Assembly (NCBI GenBank): GCA_018269075.1
Contig: JAFDVJ010000081.1
Span: forward strand, 37,902-101,901
Source of the DNA: Acidobacteriota bacterium
GTDB taxonomy: Bacteria > Acidobacteriota > Blastocatellia > Pyrinomonadales > Pyrinomonadaceae
DNA length: 64,000 nt
Reading direction: 5' to 3'
Within the stretch, counting starts at the first letter, position 1, and each line of letters starts with the position of its first letter. Below the pieces are notes generated by a model. That model did no database searches. It saw only the letters and a list, made by a program, of their open reading frames with translations, and had not been told where the DNA came from. Of the stretch, positions 1 to 7,327 are shown piece after piece. The position numbers were made by a program, and so were the translations under genes.

Positions 1-1
1 T

Positions 2-1111
2 TTCCGCGAAGCGATCGAAAACGGCGCGGCGCTCGAAAAGGACTGGAGCGATCTGGTCGCGGCCTACACCGAAAAATTTCCGGAGGAAGGAAAGATCTTC
101 AATCAGATCATCAACGACGAGCTGCCCGCCGATTGGGAAGCGGCGCTGCCGTCGTTTGAAAATACGGAAGCGAAGGCGACCCGCGCCTATTCGGGCGAGG
201 TGATCAACGCGATCGCCGGCAAACTGCCGTCGCTGATCGGCGGTTCGGCCGATCTCGCGCCGTCGAACAACACGAGCATCAAGGATTCCGCGAGCCTCGA
301 AGCCGGCGCGTATGAAGGCCGCATCATCCACTGGGGCATCCGCGAGCACGCGATGGGTTCGACGATGAACGGAATGGCGCTGCACGGCGGGCTGATCCCG
401 TACGGCGGCACGTTTATGACGTTTTCGGACTATATGCGCCCGGCGATCCGGCTCGCCGCGCTCTCGCACGCGCAGGTCGTCTACGTCTTCACGCACGATT
501 CGATCGGGCTCGGCGAGGACGGCCCGACGCACCAGTCGGTCGAGCATCTCGCCGCGCTGCGGGCGATCCCGAATCTCGCGGTGATCCGCCCGGCCGACGC
601 GCACGAGGTCCGCGAAGCGTGGCGGATCGCGATCAACCGCCGTCACGCGCCGACCGCGCTCGCGCTTTCGCGGCAGAAGGTCGCGCTCCTCGACCGCACG
701 AAATTCGCGTCCGCCGACGCGACGGCGAAAGGCGCATACATCTTGAGCGAAGCGTCGGGCGGCGCGCCGAAACTGATCATCATCGCGACCGGCTCGGAAG
801 TCGGCCTCGCGGTGCAGACGCAAGGCGTGCTCGAAGCCGAAGGCATCCCGACGCGCGTCGTTTCGATGCCGTGCTGGGAATTTTTCGACGAGCAGTCTGA
901 CGAGTACAGGGAATCCGTGCTGCCGAAAGCGGTCACGGCGCGGCTCGCGATCGAGGCCGGCGTCTCGATGGGCTGGGCGAAATACACGGGCGACGCGGGC
1001 GACACGCTGACGGTCGACAAATTCGGCGTCAGCGCCCCGGCCGAAGACGCCTTCCGCGCGTTCGGCTTCACGGTCGAAAACGCCGTCGAAAAAGCGAAAA
1101 AGCTGCTTTGA
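2..1111 (+). CDS. tkt: Transketolase, C-terminal part (5' end outside window)
   Basis: Open from the window edge, so only the last ~369 residues are present. It carries the pyrimidine-binding and C-terminal domains of transketolase: GGSADLAPSNNT, the HWGIREHAMG block with the catalytic-loop Glu, GLGEDGPTHQSVEHLA, and a C-terminal IATGSEVGLAVQ followed by EAGVSMGWAKYTG. The enzyme transfers two-carbon ketol units between sugar phosphates with thiamine diphosphate in the cytosolic pentose-phosphate pathway. The order of motifs is as in the single-chain bacterial enzyme. The stop is followed at once by a MITE-like repeat. Identification is firm. The missing N-terminal TPP-binding part cannot be checked here. 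Confidence 0.95.
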   Translation, partial: FREAIENGAALEKDWSDLVAAYTEKFPEEGKIFNQIINDELPADWEAALPSFENTEAKATRAYSGEVINAIAGKLPSLIGGSADLAPSNNTSIKDSASLEAGAYEGRIIHWGIREHAMGSTMNGMALHGGLIPYGGTFMTFSDYMRPAIRLAALSHAQVVYVFTHDSIGLGEDGPTHQSVEHLAALRAIPNLAVIRPADAHEVREAWRIAINRRHAPTALALSRQKVALLDRTKFASADATAKGAYILSEASGGAPKLIIIATGSEVGLAVQTQGVLEAEGIPTRVVSMPCWEFFDEQSDEYRESVLPKAVTARLAIEAGVSMGWAKYTGDAGDTLTVDKFGVSAPAEDAFRAFGFTVENAVEKAKKLL

Positions 1112-1118
1112 CCTGAAT

Positions 1119-1306
1119 TGTCGTGGGTGACACAACTGGTTGGAATAATGAGCGTTAAACCCGCGGCCGGTTCTTAAATCATCCACTAAAAACACGAAAA
1201 AACACGAAAGAAATTTAGTGTTTTTTCGTGTTTTTAGTGGAAGATCAAAAAAGCGCACGCGACCGGAATCGACACTTTTTCCAATAAGTTTTGTCACTAA
1301 CTATAA
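1119..1306. mobile_element. MITE-like element with ~24-bp terminal inverted repeats, copy 1
   Basis: The left end (1119-1149, CGTGGGTGACACAACTGG then TTGGAATAATG) and the reverse complement of the right end (1277-1306, AGTTAGTGACAAAACTTA then TTGGAAAAAG) match at about 18 of 24 positions. The core (1180-1241) is a palindrome of CACTAAAAACAC-type units. Copy 2 at 55951-56127 shares both ends, the internal GAGCGTTAAACC block and the core. No coding capacity. Confidence 0.6.
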
Positions 1307-1368
1307 CGTGAGCTCAACATAAGAATCGGCGCTCCGTCCTCGCGTCGAACTTACGGTGAATTAATCGG

Positions 1369-2463
1369 CTAAAGGTTTTTGCCGAAAAAATCGAACGCCA
1401 ATTGGCCGACGGTTTGATGAACGGTTTCGCGGTCAACGCTCCGGTCATCGCGGCAGATCGGCAGAACTTTTTGGCCGAGCGGCGTGCAGTCGGCGAGAAA
1501 CGTGTAATGCGCGACTTTGCCCGGCAGGATCGTGAGCTCGCTCTTTTTGAGCGCCGCGGCGAGCTTCTGTGCGTTGGTTTTGGCCGGCGCGGTTTGATCG
1601 TCTTCGCCGACGACCAGCCGGAACGGGATTTTGATCGCTTTCAAGCTTTCGGGCGTAAAGGCCGTGCCGAGCGCCGGCGCGATCGCGAAAACGGCTTTGA
1701 CGCGCGGGTCGCGGTAGGAATCGTTCATTCGTTTGAGCGAATCGATGACGATCGCGTCTTTTTTTCGAAGCTCCTCGAAATCCTTGAGCGCGTTCGGAAA
1801 TTCGGGCTGTGCCCCGCAGGTCGCGTCGGCTTCCGGCGAAGCGCAGAACTTGTCGAACGCGTCGAGATCGAAAATGCCGCCGGCGACCGCCGTGACGGTC
1901 GCGCCGCCGAGCGAAAAACCGGCCGCGCCGATCTTTTTCGCGTCGATCCGCGGGCCGATTTTCGGGTCGGCGAGAAGCCGGTCGATGACGACGCGCAGGT
2001 CCTGCGCGCGTTCCCACCACAAAACGAAGCCCTGCGCCAGATATTTTTCCTCCGCGCCGGTGTTGCCGTGATGATTGACGGCCGCGACGATATATCCGCG
2101 CGCCGCGAGATACCGGCCGAGCCACATCATCATCAGCCCGGAGCCGCCGGTTCCGTGCGAGACGACGACCAGCGGGTAACGCTTGTGTTTAGAAGAAATG
2201 TCCGCGTTTTTAACGGCCGGGCCGCAGATGAAAACGGGATCGGCGGGATTGCCGATGACGACGTTTTCTTCATTTTCGGCCGCGTCGGTCGGGTACCAGA
2301 TCGTCGTCGCGAGCGGCCGCGCCGCGGTTCCCGACCAGTTTTTACGCTGCTCGTCGACGAATGCCCGCGACATCATCCCGACCTTCGAAACGGCCTGCCC
2401 GAAAACTCCGGCCGCGAGCAGCAGGATCAAAAACAATAAACACGCCCGTTTTCTAAAATTCAT
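1369..2463 (-). CDS. Secreted alpha/beta hydrolase (dienelactone hydrolase / PAF-acetylhydrolase-like)
   Basis: 364 residues with an N-terminal signal peptide (about residues 1-22, hydrophobic LLFLILLLAAGVFGQA). The fold is an alpha/beta hydrolase: VVVSHGTGGSG gives the oxyanion region, GAAGFSLGGATV holds the nucleophile Ser in a G-x-S-x-G elbow, VVGEDDQTAP supplies the acid, and KVAHYTF the likely catalytic His. The region after the signal (REQRKNWSGTAARPLATTIWYPTD-like) resembles lipases/PAF-AH of the predicted dienelactone hydrolase group. A strong ribosome site, AAAGGAGGAAG, lies just upstream on the minus strand and fixes the start. Substrate unknown; export to the periplasm is inferred. 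Confidence 0.8.
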   Translation of the reverse strand: MNFRKRACLLFLILLLAAGVFGQAVSKVGMMSRAFVDEQRKNWSGTAARPLATTIWYPTDAAENEENVVIGNPADPVFICGPAVKNADISSKHKRYPLVVVSHGTGGSGLMMMWLGRYLAARGYIVAAVNHHGNTGAEEKYLAQGFVLWWERAQDLRVVIDRLLADPKIGPRIDAKKIGAAGFSLGGATVTAVAGGIFDLDAFDKFCASPEADATCGAQPEFPNALKDFEELRKKDAIVIDSLKRMNDSYRDPRVKAVFAIAPALGTAFTPESLKAIKIPFRLVVGEDDQTAPAKTNAQKLAAALKKSELTILPGKVAHYTFLADCTPLGQKVLPICRDDRSVDRETVHQTVGQLAFDFFGKNL

Positions 2464-2560
2464 CGATCGTCTTCCTCCTTTTTCACAAAGAGGGTTACGG
2501 TCAAATAATTTTTTATGTTCGGCTTAATTTCACCGGCTGAAATCGGTCGCCGCCGGAACG

Positions 2561-4066
2561 TCACCATAATTTCCACCACGGTTTTTCGTCTTTGGCGGGC
2601 TTTTCCGGCGCGGGTTCTTCCGGCTCGACCTTCTTTTTCGGCGGAAAACGCGGCGGCGCGGGCTGCCAGTCGTATTTTTCGGCGATCCGGCGGACCTGCT
2701 GCTGAAACGCGTAACCCTTTTCTTTATCGACCATAAAGACGAAATTCGCGTAGCCCTTGAGCGCCGCGACGAGATCCGGCGAATTGCCCCAGCGGAGGTT
2801 TTCCAATCCCTTCGTTTCGGCCTGAAAAAGCACGGCGCGAAATTTTCGCAGCGTTTTGCGGTCGATCGAGAGCTTGTCGTTGACGACGATGCCGGTCACT
2901 TCCTGCTGCCGGCCGCGCCGCAGGACGCGCGTCTTTTTCTCGTTGACCTTAAAGCCCTGTTTTTCGACGACGAAACGAACCTGCGCGAGCAGCCGGCCGA
3001 TCGCGGCGTCGCGGTCTTCGGTCGAAAACGTCAGATCGTCGGCATAGCGCGTGTATTTGCAGCCGTGCGCGGCGGCGAGCTTCGCGAGGCCCTTATCGAG
3101 CCGGCGGGCGGCGATGTTTGAGAGCGCCGGGCTGGCCGGCGAACCCTGCGGCAAATGCCGCTCGCCGGTCGCGACGAAATAGGTTTTGCCGTCGAGTTCG
3201 ATCTCTTCGGTGTCGGGCGCGGTCGTCAACAGCGCGAAAACGGTCGCGAGCGCCTCGCCGTAGCCGAACGCGCGAAAAATGCCCTTGACGCGGCGGTAGC
3301 CGATCGACGGGAAAAAATTTTCGAGATCGAGATTGACGAGCGTCTGTGCGCCGACGTGAAGACGCGCGTTCGAGACGATGTTTTTCGCCGGCAGAAAGCC
3401 GTGCGCGGCGTCCGAAACCGCGACGCGGCCGAGAATGTTTTCGAGAATCCACGTCTGCGCCGCTTTGAGCGCGGGCATCGGCGCGGAGATCAGGCGATGG
3501 CCGCCGGTTTTTTTCGGGAGCTTGAAATTGACGTAATGCGTCGTTTCCGACGTCCGGCGGTCGTAGGCCAGAAAGCGGATTTTGCCGACCGTCAGGTTCA
3601 TCGCCCGGGCGAGCTCTTCGACGTTGCTGAAAACGGGCAGGCCGCCGCGTTCGAGCCGTTCGCGGTCGGTTTCGTTGTTGTTCAGCCCGCCCGAGACTTC
3701 CGCGCCGAGATAGAGGATTTCGGTTTCCTTGCGGCGCCGCCAGTTTTCGGCTTTTTCCTGCCGCTCGCGTTCGCGCCGGGCCCTGGTTTCCTTCTGTTTT
3801 TCGCGCGATTCGGCGAGCCGTTTTTTTCGCAGCTCATTAAGCATCGCCTGCTCGTCGTAAAGCTTTCGATTATCGGCGCGGAGCCGGTCGAGCTCGGCCT
3901 GTAATTCAGCGGCGCGGCGGATTTCCTCGGCCGGATCGTCCGGCAAACCGGTCGATTCTCGCCAGAACCCGAGCCGGATCATCTCTTCGAGCACGTAAAC
4001 ATCGCGTCCGCCCTGGCGGCGAATCTCCTCGTAAAGCTCCTGTCGTGTGCGCGGTTGTTCGGACAT
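2561..4066 (-). CDS. Retron reverse transcriptase with coiled-coil N-terminal extension
   Basis: 501 residues. Residues ~45-120 form a highly charged, probably coiled-coil extension. The RT domain runs ~160-430 and has retron hallmarks: KKTGGHRLI fingers, the retron-specific NAxxH (NARLH, 233-237), motif A DLENFFPSI (247-255), QGSPASPALSN (307-317), the catalytic YADDLTFS (341-348), and a VTG motif (390-392) in the thumb region used by retron RTs to recognise the msr. The tail (~455-501) is Pro/Lys/Glu-rich and ends in WWKLW. Known function: reverse transcription of the msd part of a partner ncRNA to give msDNA. Two candidate ncRNAs lie directly upstream on the same strand. A heptamer hairpin sits between ncRNA and start codon. 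Confidence 0.93.
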   Translation of the reverse strand: MSEQPRTRQELYEEIRRQGGRDVYVLEEMIRLGFWRESTGLPDDPAEEIRRAAELQAELDRLRADNRKLYDEQAMLNELRKKRLAESREKQKETRARRERERQEKAENWRRRKETEILYLGAEVSGGLNNNETDRERLERGGLPVFSNVEELARAMNLTVGKIRFLAYDRRTSETTHYVNFKLPKKTGGHRLISAPMPALKAAQTWILENILGRVAVSDAAHGFLPAKNIVSNARLHVGAQTLVNLDLENFFPSIGYRRVKGIFRAFGYGEALATVFALLTTAPDTEEIELDGKTYFVATGERHLPQGSPASPALSNIAARRLDKGLAKLAAAHGCKYTRYADDLTFSTEDRDAAIGRLLAQVRFVVEKQGFKVNEKKTRVLRRGRQQEVTGIVVNDKLSIDRKTLRKFRAVLFQAETKGLENLRWGNSPDLVAALKGYANFVFMVDKEKGYAFQQQVRRIAEKYDWQPAPPRFPPKKKVEPEEPAPEKPAKDEKPWWKLW

Positions 4067-4076
4067 AGTTTTTTTT

Positions 4077-4156
4077 AGTGGAGAGTGGAGAGTGGAGAGT
4101 GGAGAGTCAAAAGTCTTTATCCGACTCTCGACTCTCGACTCTCGACTCTCCGCTCT
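4077..4156. repeat. GTGGAGA/GACTCTC heptamer hairpin
   Basis: Four GTGGAGA-type units (4077-4105), a short spacer, then four TCTCGAC-type units (4124-4156) in inverted orientation. It lies between the retron RT start codon and the distal end of ncRNA A, so a transcript reaching the RT must pass through this hairpin. Confidence 0.85.
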
Positions 4157-4423
4157 AAAATCGGCAAAGGGCCGGTGCGGCCGAAAAACGCGCGTCTTCG
4201 TGAAATCGAAGGACCGGATTGTTCAACTCAAGCGAAATTCTACTCCTGTCGCTAGTTTTATTCGCGGAATACCGACCGAAACAGCGACAGGAGTGGAATT
4301 TCGCCGAAGTTAAGAACAAGCCGGTGAAGCGTGTTCAGTCAAGCGGCAGGGACGGCGATCGCACCGTCCGGTTTGCAAGTCCCAGAGCGTTTTTTCGATC
4401 GCGCCGGGCCTTTGCCGAATTTT
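4157..4423 (-). ncRNA. Retron ncRNA (msr-msd), copy A, proximal to RT
   Basis: Read on the minus strand. The 5' a1 arm (complement of 4404-4417) pairs with the 3' a2 arm (complement of 4162-4175) over 14 nt with one mismatch, as retron a1/a2 do. Then come a conserved GACTTGC block (4375-4381), a small msr hairpin GGACGG/CCGTCC (4350-4369), a conserved block around TTCTTAACTT, and a long msd stem. The msd arms 4283-4304 and 4232-4253 are 22 nt each with one mismatch and enclose a 29-nt loop. Position immediately upstream of a retron RT on the same strand supports the call. The exact 5' end and branching guanosine are not determined. Confidence 0.8.
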
Positions 4424-4443
4424 CAAATCCCTGACCCGAAAAA

Positions 4444-4671
4444 TATTCCGCCGAACGGTTTTCTCTTCGTAAAACCAAAGGAATGGATCGGTCAACTCAA
4501 GCGGGACGGACAACTAGTTGCTCGTCAGATTTTCGAAATACCAACCGTGACAGCAACTAGTTGTTTGTCCCGCCAAAGTTAAGAACGAGCCATTGAAGCG
4601 TGACCGGTCATCTGGCGCGAACGGCGATAACACCGTTCAAATCGCAAGTCGCAAGCCCGTTCGGCGGAAAA
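4444..4671 (-). ncRNA. Retron ncRNA (msr-msd), copy B, distal tandem copy
   Basis: Same architecture as copy A with an ungapped offset of 269 nt from 4487 to 4650. The a1 arm (complement of 4657-4669) and a2 arm (complement of 4446-4458) pair perfectly over 13 nt. The msr hairpin GAACGG/CCGTTC (4619-4638) differs from copy A by a compensated base pair. The msd arms 4552-4573 and 4501-4522 are again 22 nt each around a 29-nt loop, but their sequence is unrelated to copy A while the pairing is kept. Conserved blocks: GACTTGC, TTCTTAACTT, the loop GGTATT, and CGCTTGAGTTGA. The 323-aa gene stops 34 nt upstream. Confidence 0.8.
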
Positions 4672-4704
4672 TTCTTCGGGTCAAAGAGCGTATCGATCGA
4701 TCGT

Positions 4705-5676
4705 TCAGATCGACCAGCGGCTGCAAAATGCGGCCAGACTTTTTCCGACGGTCGGATTTTCGGCGAGCCAGTAGTCGTCGAAAATCACCGTGTAGTTAAA
4801 AAACACGCCGCAGGTCGGCACCGTTATCTCAACGAGATGCGGGCTCGAGACGACGCTTGCCTTCGCGGCGGCCGTTTCGCGAATTTCATATTTTTCCAGG
4901 TCCTCGCGCGTCATTTCCGTGATTTCCTTTCGTTTGATAAAGTCGAAAATCTCCGAAAACGGGTATTTCGCGAGCGTTTCGAAGATCCGGCGCTGATCGA
5001 AATCCGGAAAGATCCGGCAGAGCTGCTGGATGAAGCGAATCTCGTCGAGCGCGTAAAATCCCATATTTTGGCCCGTCACCGGATCGTTTTCCCGGAAATA
5101 ATCGAGCAGTCCGGGCACCGCCACACCCTCGATCCGCGACGGGCCTTCGAGATCGTCGAGATTGCTCGAATCGTAGATCACCGACGACAAAATATAGGTC
5201 GTGCCCGCGCCGCCGCCTTTCGGCCGAATCGAACGGCTCTTCAGTTTTTCGGCGGCCGGCTCGTCGCCAAAATCGAGCGGCAGCGAATCACGGAGCCAGA
5301 CGGCGATCCGGTCCATATTTTTCGCCGCGTAATCCTCGTCGAAAACGAACCACGCGAGCTCGATCTCGTCGTCGTCGGTAAAGACTTTGACGCAGTCTTT
5401 CGCGACCTTCACCTCGTTCGTGTAGGCGAACGAGCGAATTTTCGATTTCAGGCCCTTGAGACTTTCCGGCGGCGCGACCGGTTTTTGCGTCTGGTAGTCG
5501 TAAAACGGCAGACCGTAGGGCCGGACGCCGAGAAAATCGCGGACGGTATTAAGATTTTCGCCGGCGAGCGCGTCCCAGTTTTCCCGGAACCAGTCGAGCA
5601 CGGAGGCGGCCTCGAAGACTTTGAGGTGCCGGTTGTTCGGAATGTAGCCGCTCCGGTAAGCGAAATATATCTTCAT
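4705..5676 (-). CDS. Uncharacterised protein of the retron operon
   Basis: 323 residues from ATG at 5676 (an AAGG site lies ~10 nt upstream; a TTG three codons earlier is less likely). I do not recognise a family. It begins MKIYFAYRSGYIPNNRHLKVF, is acidic and soluble, has no signal peptide or membrane span, and has no obvious metal-binding cluster. A DDDEIELAWFVFDEDYAAK stretch and the hydrophobic Tyr/Phe-rich C-terminus (VFFNYTVIFDDYWLAEN) are its main visible features. It starts 13 nt after the WH-SWIM gene and ends just before the ncRNA pair, so it is probably co-transcribed with the retron genes. Role unknown; a retron accessory or effector component is an inference from position only. 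Confidence 0.85.
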   Translation of the reverse strand: MKIYFAYRSGYIPNNRHLKVFEAASVLDWFRENWDALAGENLNTVRDFLGVRPYGLPFYDYQTQKPVAPPESLKGLKSKIRSFAYTNEVKVAKDCVKVFTDDDEIELAWFVFDEDYAAKNMDRIAVWLRDSLPLDFGDEPAAEKLKSRSIRPKGGGAGTTYILSSVIYDSSNLDDLEGPSRIEGVAVPGLLDYFRENDPVTGQNMGFYALDEIRFIQQLCRIFPDFDQRRIFETLAKYPFSEIFDFIKRKEITEMTREDLEKYEIRETAAAKASVVSSPHLVEITVPTCGVFFNYTVIFDDYWLAENPTVGKSLAAFCSRWSI

Positions 5677-5689
5677 CGGTTTCAATACC

Positions 5690-7327
5690 TTACAAATTAT
5701 TTTCCTGCCGGCGCAGCGCGAGCAGATGCTCGCACGGGCCCTGAAAAAGCCTGTTCGTCGCGAAAAAATAACAGTCGCAGGCGGCGTCGGCGAGGCGTTC
5801 GTCGCTGTCGATGACGAGCGACACGTTGTGCGTCCGGCCGCCGTCTTTAACGGTGCCGGCCAACCTGCGCGCGCCGTTTTCGAGCGGCTCGCGGCGCTTG
5901 ATCGAAACGGCTTTTTCCTCGAGAAAGCGCGCGGCGGCCGCTTCGCGCTCGTTGGCGAACCGCAGTTTTTCCATCGGCAGCGGCTCGCGGCTCAGCTCGC
6001 GGACGCGGTAGACGCCCTTGTTCAGATCGTAGATCGCGCGGCCGGCCTGCGTGTAGGCGGCGAGCGCGCCGAGGACGTGTTTTTTGTCGAGCCCGAGCCG
6101 TCCGGCCAACGCTTCGGGCGTTTCGCGCCAGTTTTCGCGGAGGCCTTCGAAAACACGGCGCTTCGTGAATTCGTCGGTGTCGAAACGCGGCGCGAGCAGG
6201 TCGAAATTGCCGGCCTTCGACCAGTCGTTCGCCGTCCAGCCCGAGAGGCCGAGCGTGAAGTTCAGGTCGCCGAGATCGGCGATGTAGAACGACGGCAGGC
6301 CGGTCCCGAGCAGATGCACCGTGAATTTACGGGCGACCGCGATCAGCCGTTCGAGCGTCAGCAGCCGGCGGCGTCCCCAGACGCGGATCTCGTGCGCGCC
6401 GGCGCCCTCGTAGCGCGAGCGGGCGCAGACGACCTCCAGATTCCACGGCTCGAAAACGATCTTGACGGGCTCGCCCGGCTTCAGGATATAACGCATCGAG
6501 CGCGGGCTTTCGCGCTCTTTCCGGCGGCGCAGGACGAAGCAGATGTTGTAGACGTCGAGCGGGTCGAGCTCGAAACTGACGGTCGGCAGCGTCATCGCCG
6601 ACGAGACCTGCAGAAATCCGCGGACCCAGCTGTCGGGCAGGTCGATCTTGACTTCGCGAAACGATTCCCCGTCGGTCGTCTGGAGCTCGAAACCGCGCGG
6701 GTCGATCTCGAATTTCGTTTTTTTGTAGGTGCGGATCTTCTGAAATTCGTCGTAGAGCGCGTTCGAGTAATCGATGTTCGTCGTCCCGCAGGCGAATTCG
6801 CGGATCTTTTCGAAGACGTCGTAGTTTGCTCCCAAACGCCCGTAGCTCGATTCGTCCTCGGAAAAACATTCGAAAAAGACCTCGTCCGGATGGACCGTGA
6901 TGACCGGGTCGAGGATGAACCAGAGATCGAGATTTTTCTTGTAAAGATAATCGTAATAATGCTTTCGGGCCTTATAGAAAGGATCCCAGCGCTTGGATTT
7001 GCGGCTGTCAAGCTCGCTCAGCTCGGTCTGCAGCTCCCGGATCCGGGCGGTCTTTTCGGTGCGGAGCGCGGCGACTTCCTGCCAGTCGATCCGCTCACGG
7101 GCGGCGGCCCATTCCTTGTAGGCGGTCTTGTCCTTCGGCTTGAACCGGAGATCCGCGACGACGATGTCGTGAAGCGCCGAGATCGCTTCGCGAAACTCGA
7201 TCTTCTGGCGCAGCTCGGCGACGAAAAAGGTCGGCTCGCGGTTGGCGTCGGGGACGAACGACATCGCGGTCGCCGCGCTCGTGCTCGCGACCGACGAGCT
7301 TCCGCGGTAGGCGTAATCAAACAGCAT
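5690..7327 (-). CDS. Winged-helix / SWIM zinc-finger protein (WHSWIM), retron partner
   Basis: 545 residues. The C-terminus holds a SWIM zinc finger, C-x-C-x(12)-C-x-H (Cys517, Cys519, Cys532, His534: CDC...PCEH). Upstream, FEGLRENWRETPEALAGRLGL followed by KKHVLGALAAYTQAGRAIYD reads as a winged-helix domain (~385-440). The N-terminal half is an alpha/beta region with a charged helical stretch (~60-115) and is not assigned. SWIM fingers bind nucleic acid or protein. WHSWIM proteins occur beside a HEAT/ARM protein and an RT in type XIII retrons (from memory of published classifications). Its ATG lies inside the end of the upstream gene (11-nt overlap), implying translational coupling. Confidence 0.85.
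   Translation of the reverse strand: MLFDYAYRGSSSVASTSAATAMSFVPDANREPTFFVAELRQKIEFREAISALHDIVVADLRFKPKDKTAYKEWAAARERIDWQEVAALRTEKTARIRELQTELSELDSRKSKRWDPFYKARKHYYDYLYKKNLDLWFILDPVITVHPDEVFFECFSEDESSYGRLGANYDVFEKIREFACGTTNIDYSNALYDEFQKIRTYKKTKFEIDPRGFELQTTDGESFREVKIDLPDSWVRGFLQVSSAMTLPTVSFELDPLDVYNICFVLRRRKERESPRSMRYILKPGEPVKIVFEPWNLEVVCARSRYEGAGAHEIRVWGRRRLLTLERLIAVARKFTVHLLGTGLPSFYIADLGDLNFTLGLSGWTANDWSKAGNFDLLAPRFDTDEFTKRRVFEGLRENWRETPEALAGRLGLDKKHVLGALAAYTQAGRAIYDLNKGVYRVRELSREPLPMEKLRFANEREAAAARFLEEKAVSIKRREPLENGARRLAGTVKDGGRTHNVSLVIDSDERLADAACDCYFFATNRLFQGPCEHLLALRRQENNL

Noticed and set aside
4047..4799. Several short plus- and minus-strand frames over the retron ncRNA region
   Set aside because: They overlap one another on both strands, lack ribosome sites, and the region is explained by paired RNA structures with covariation.
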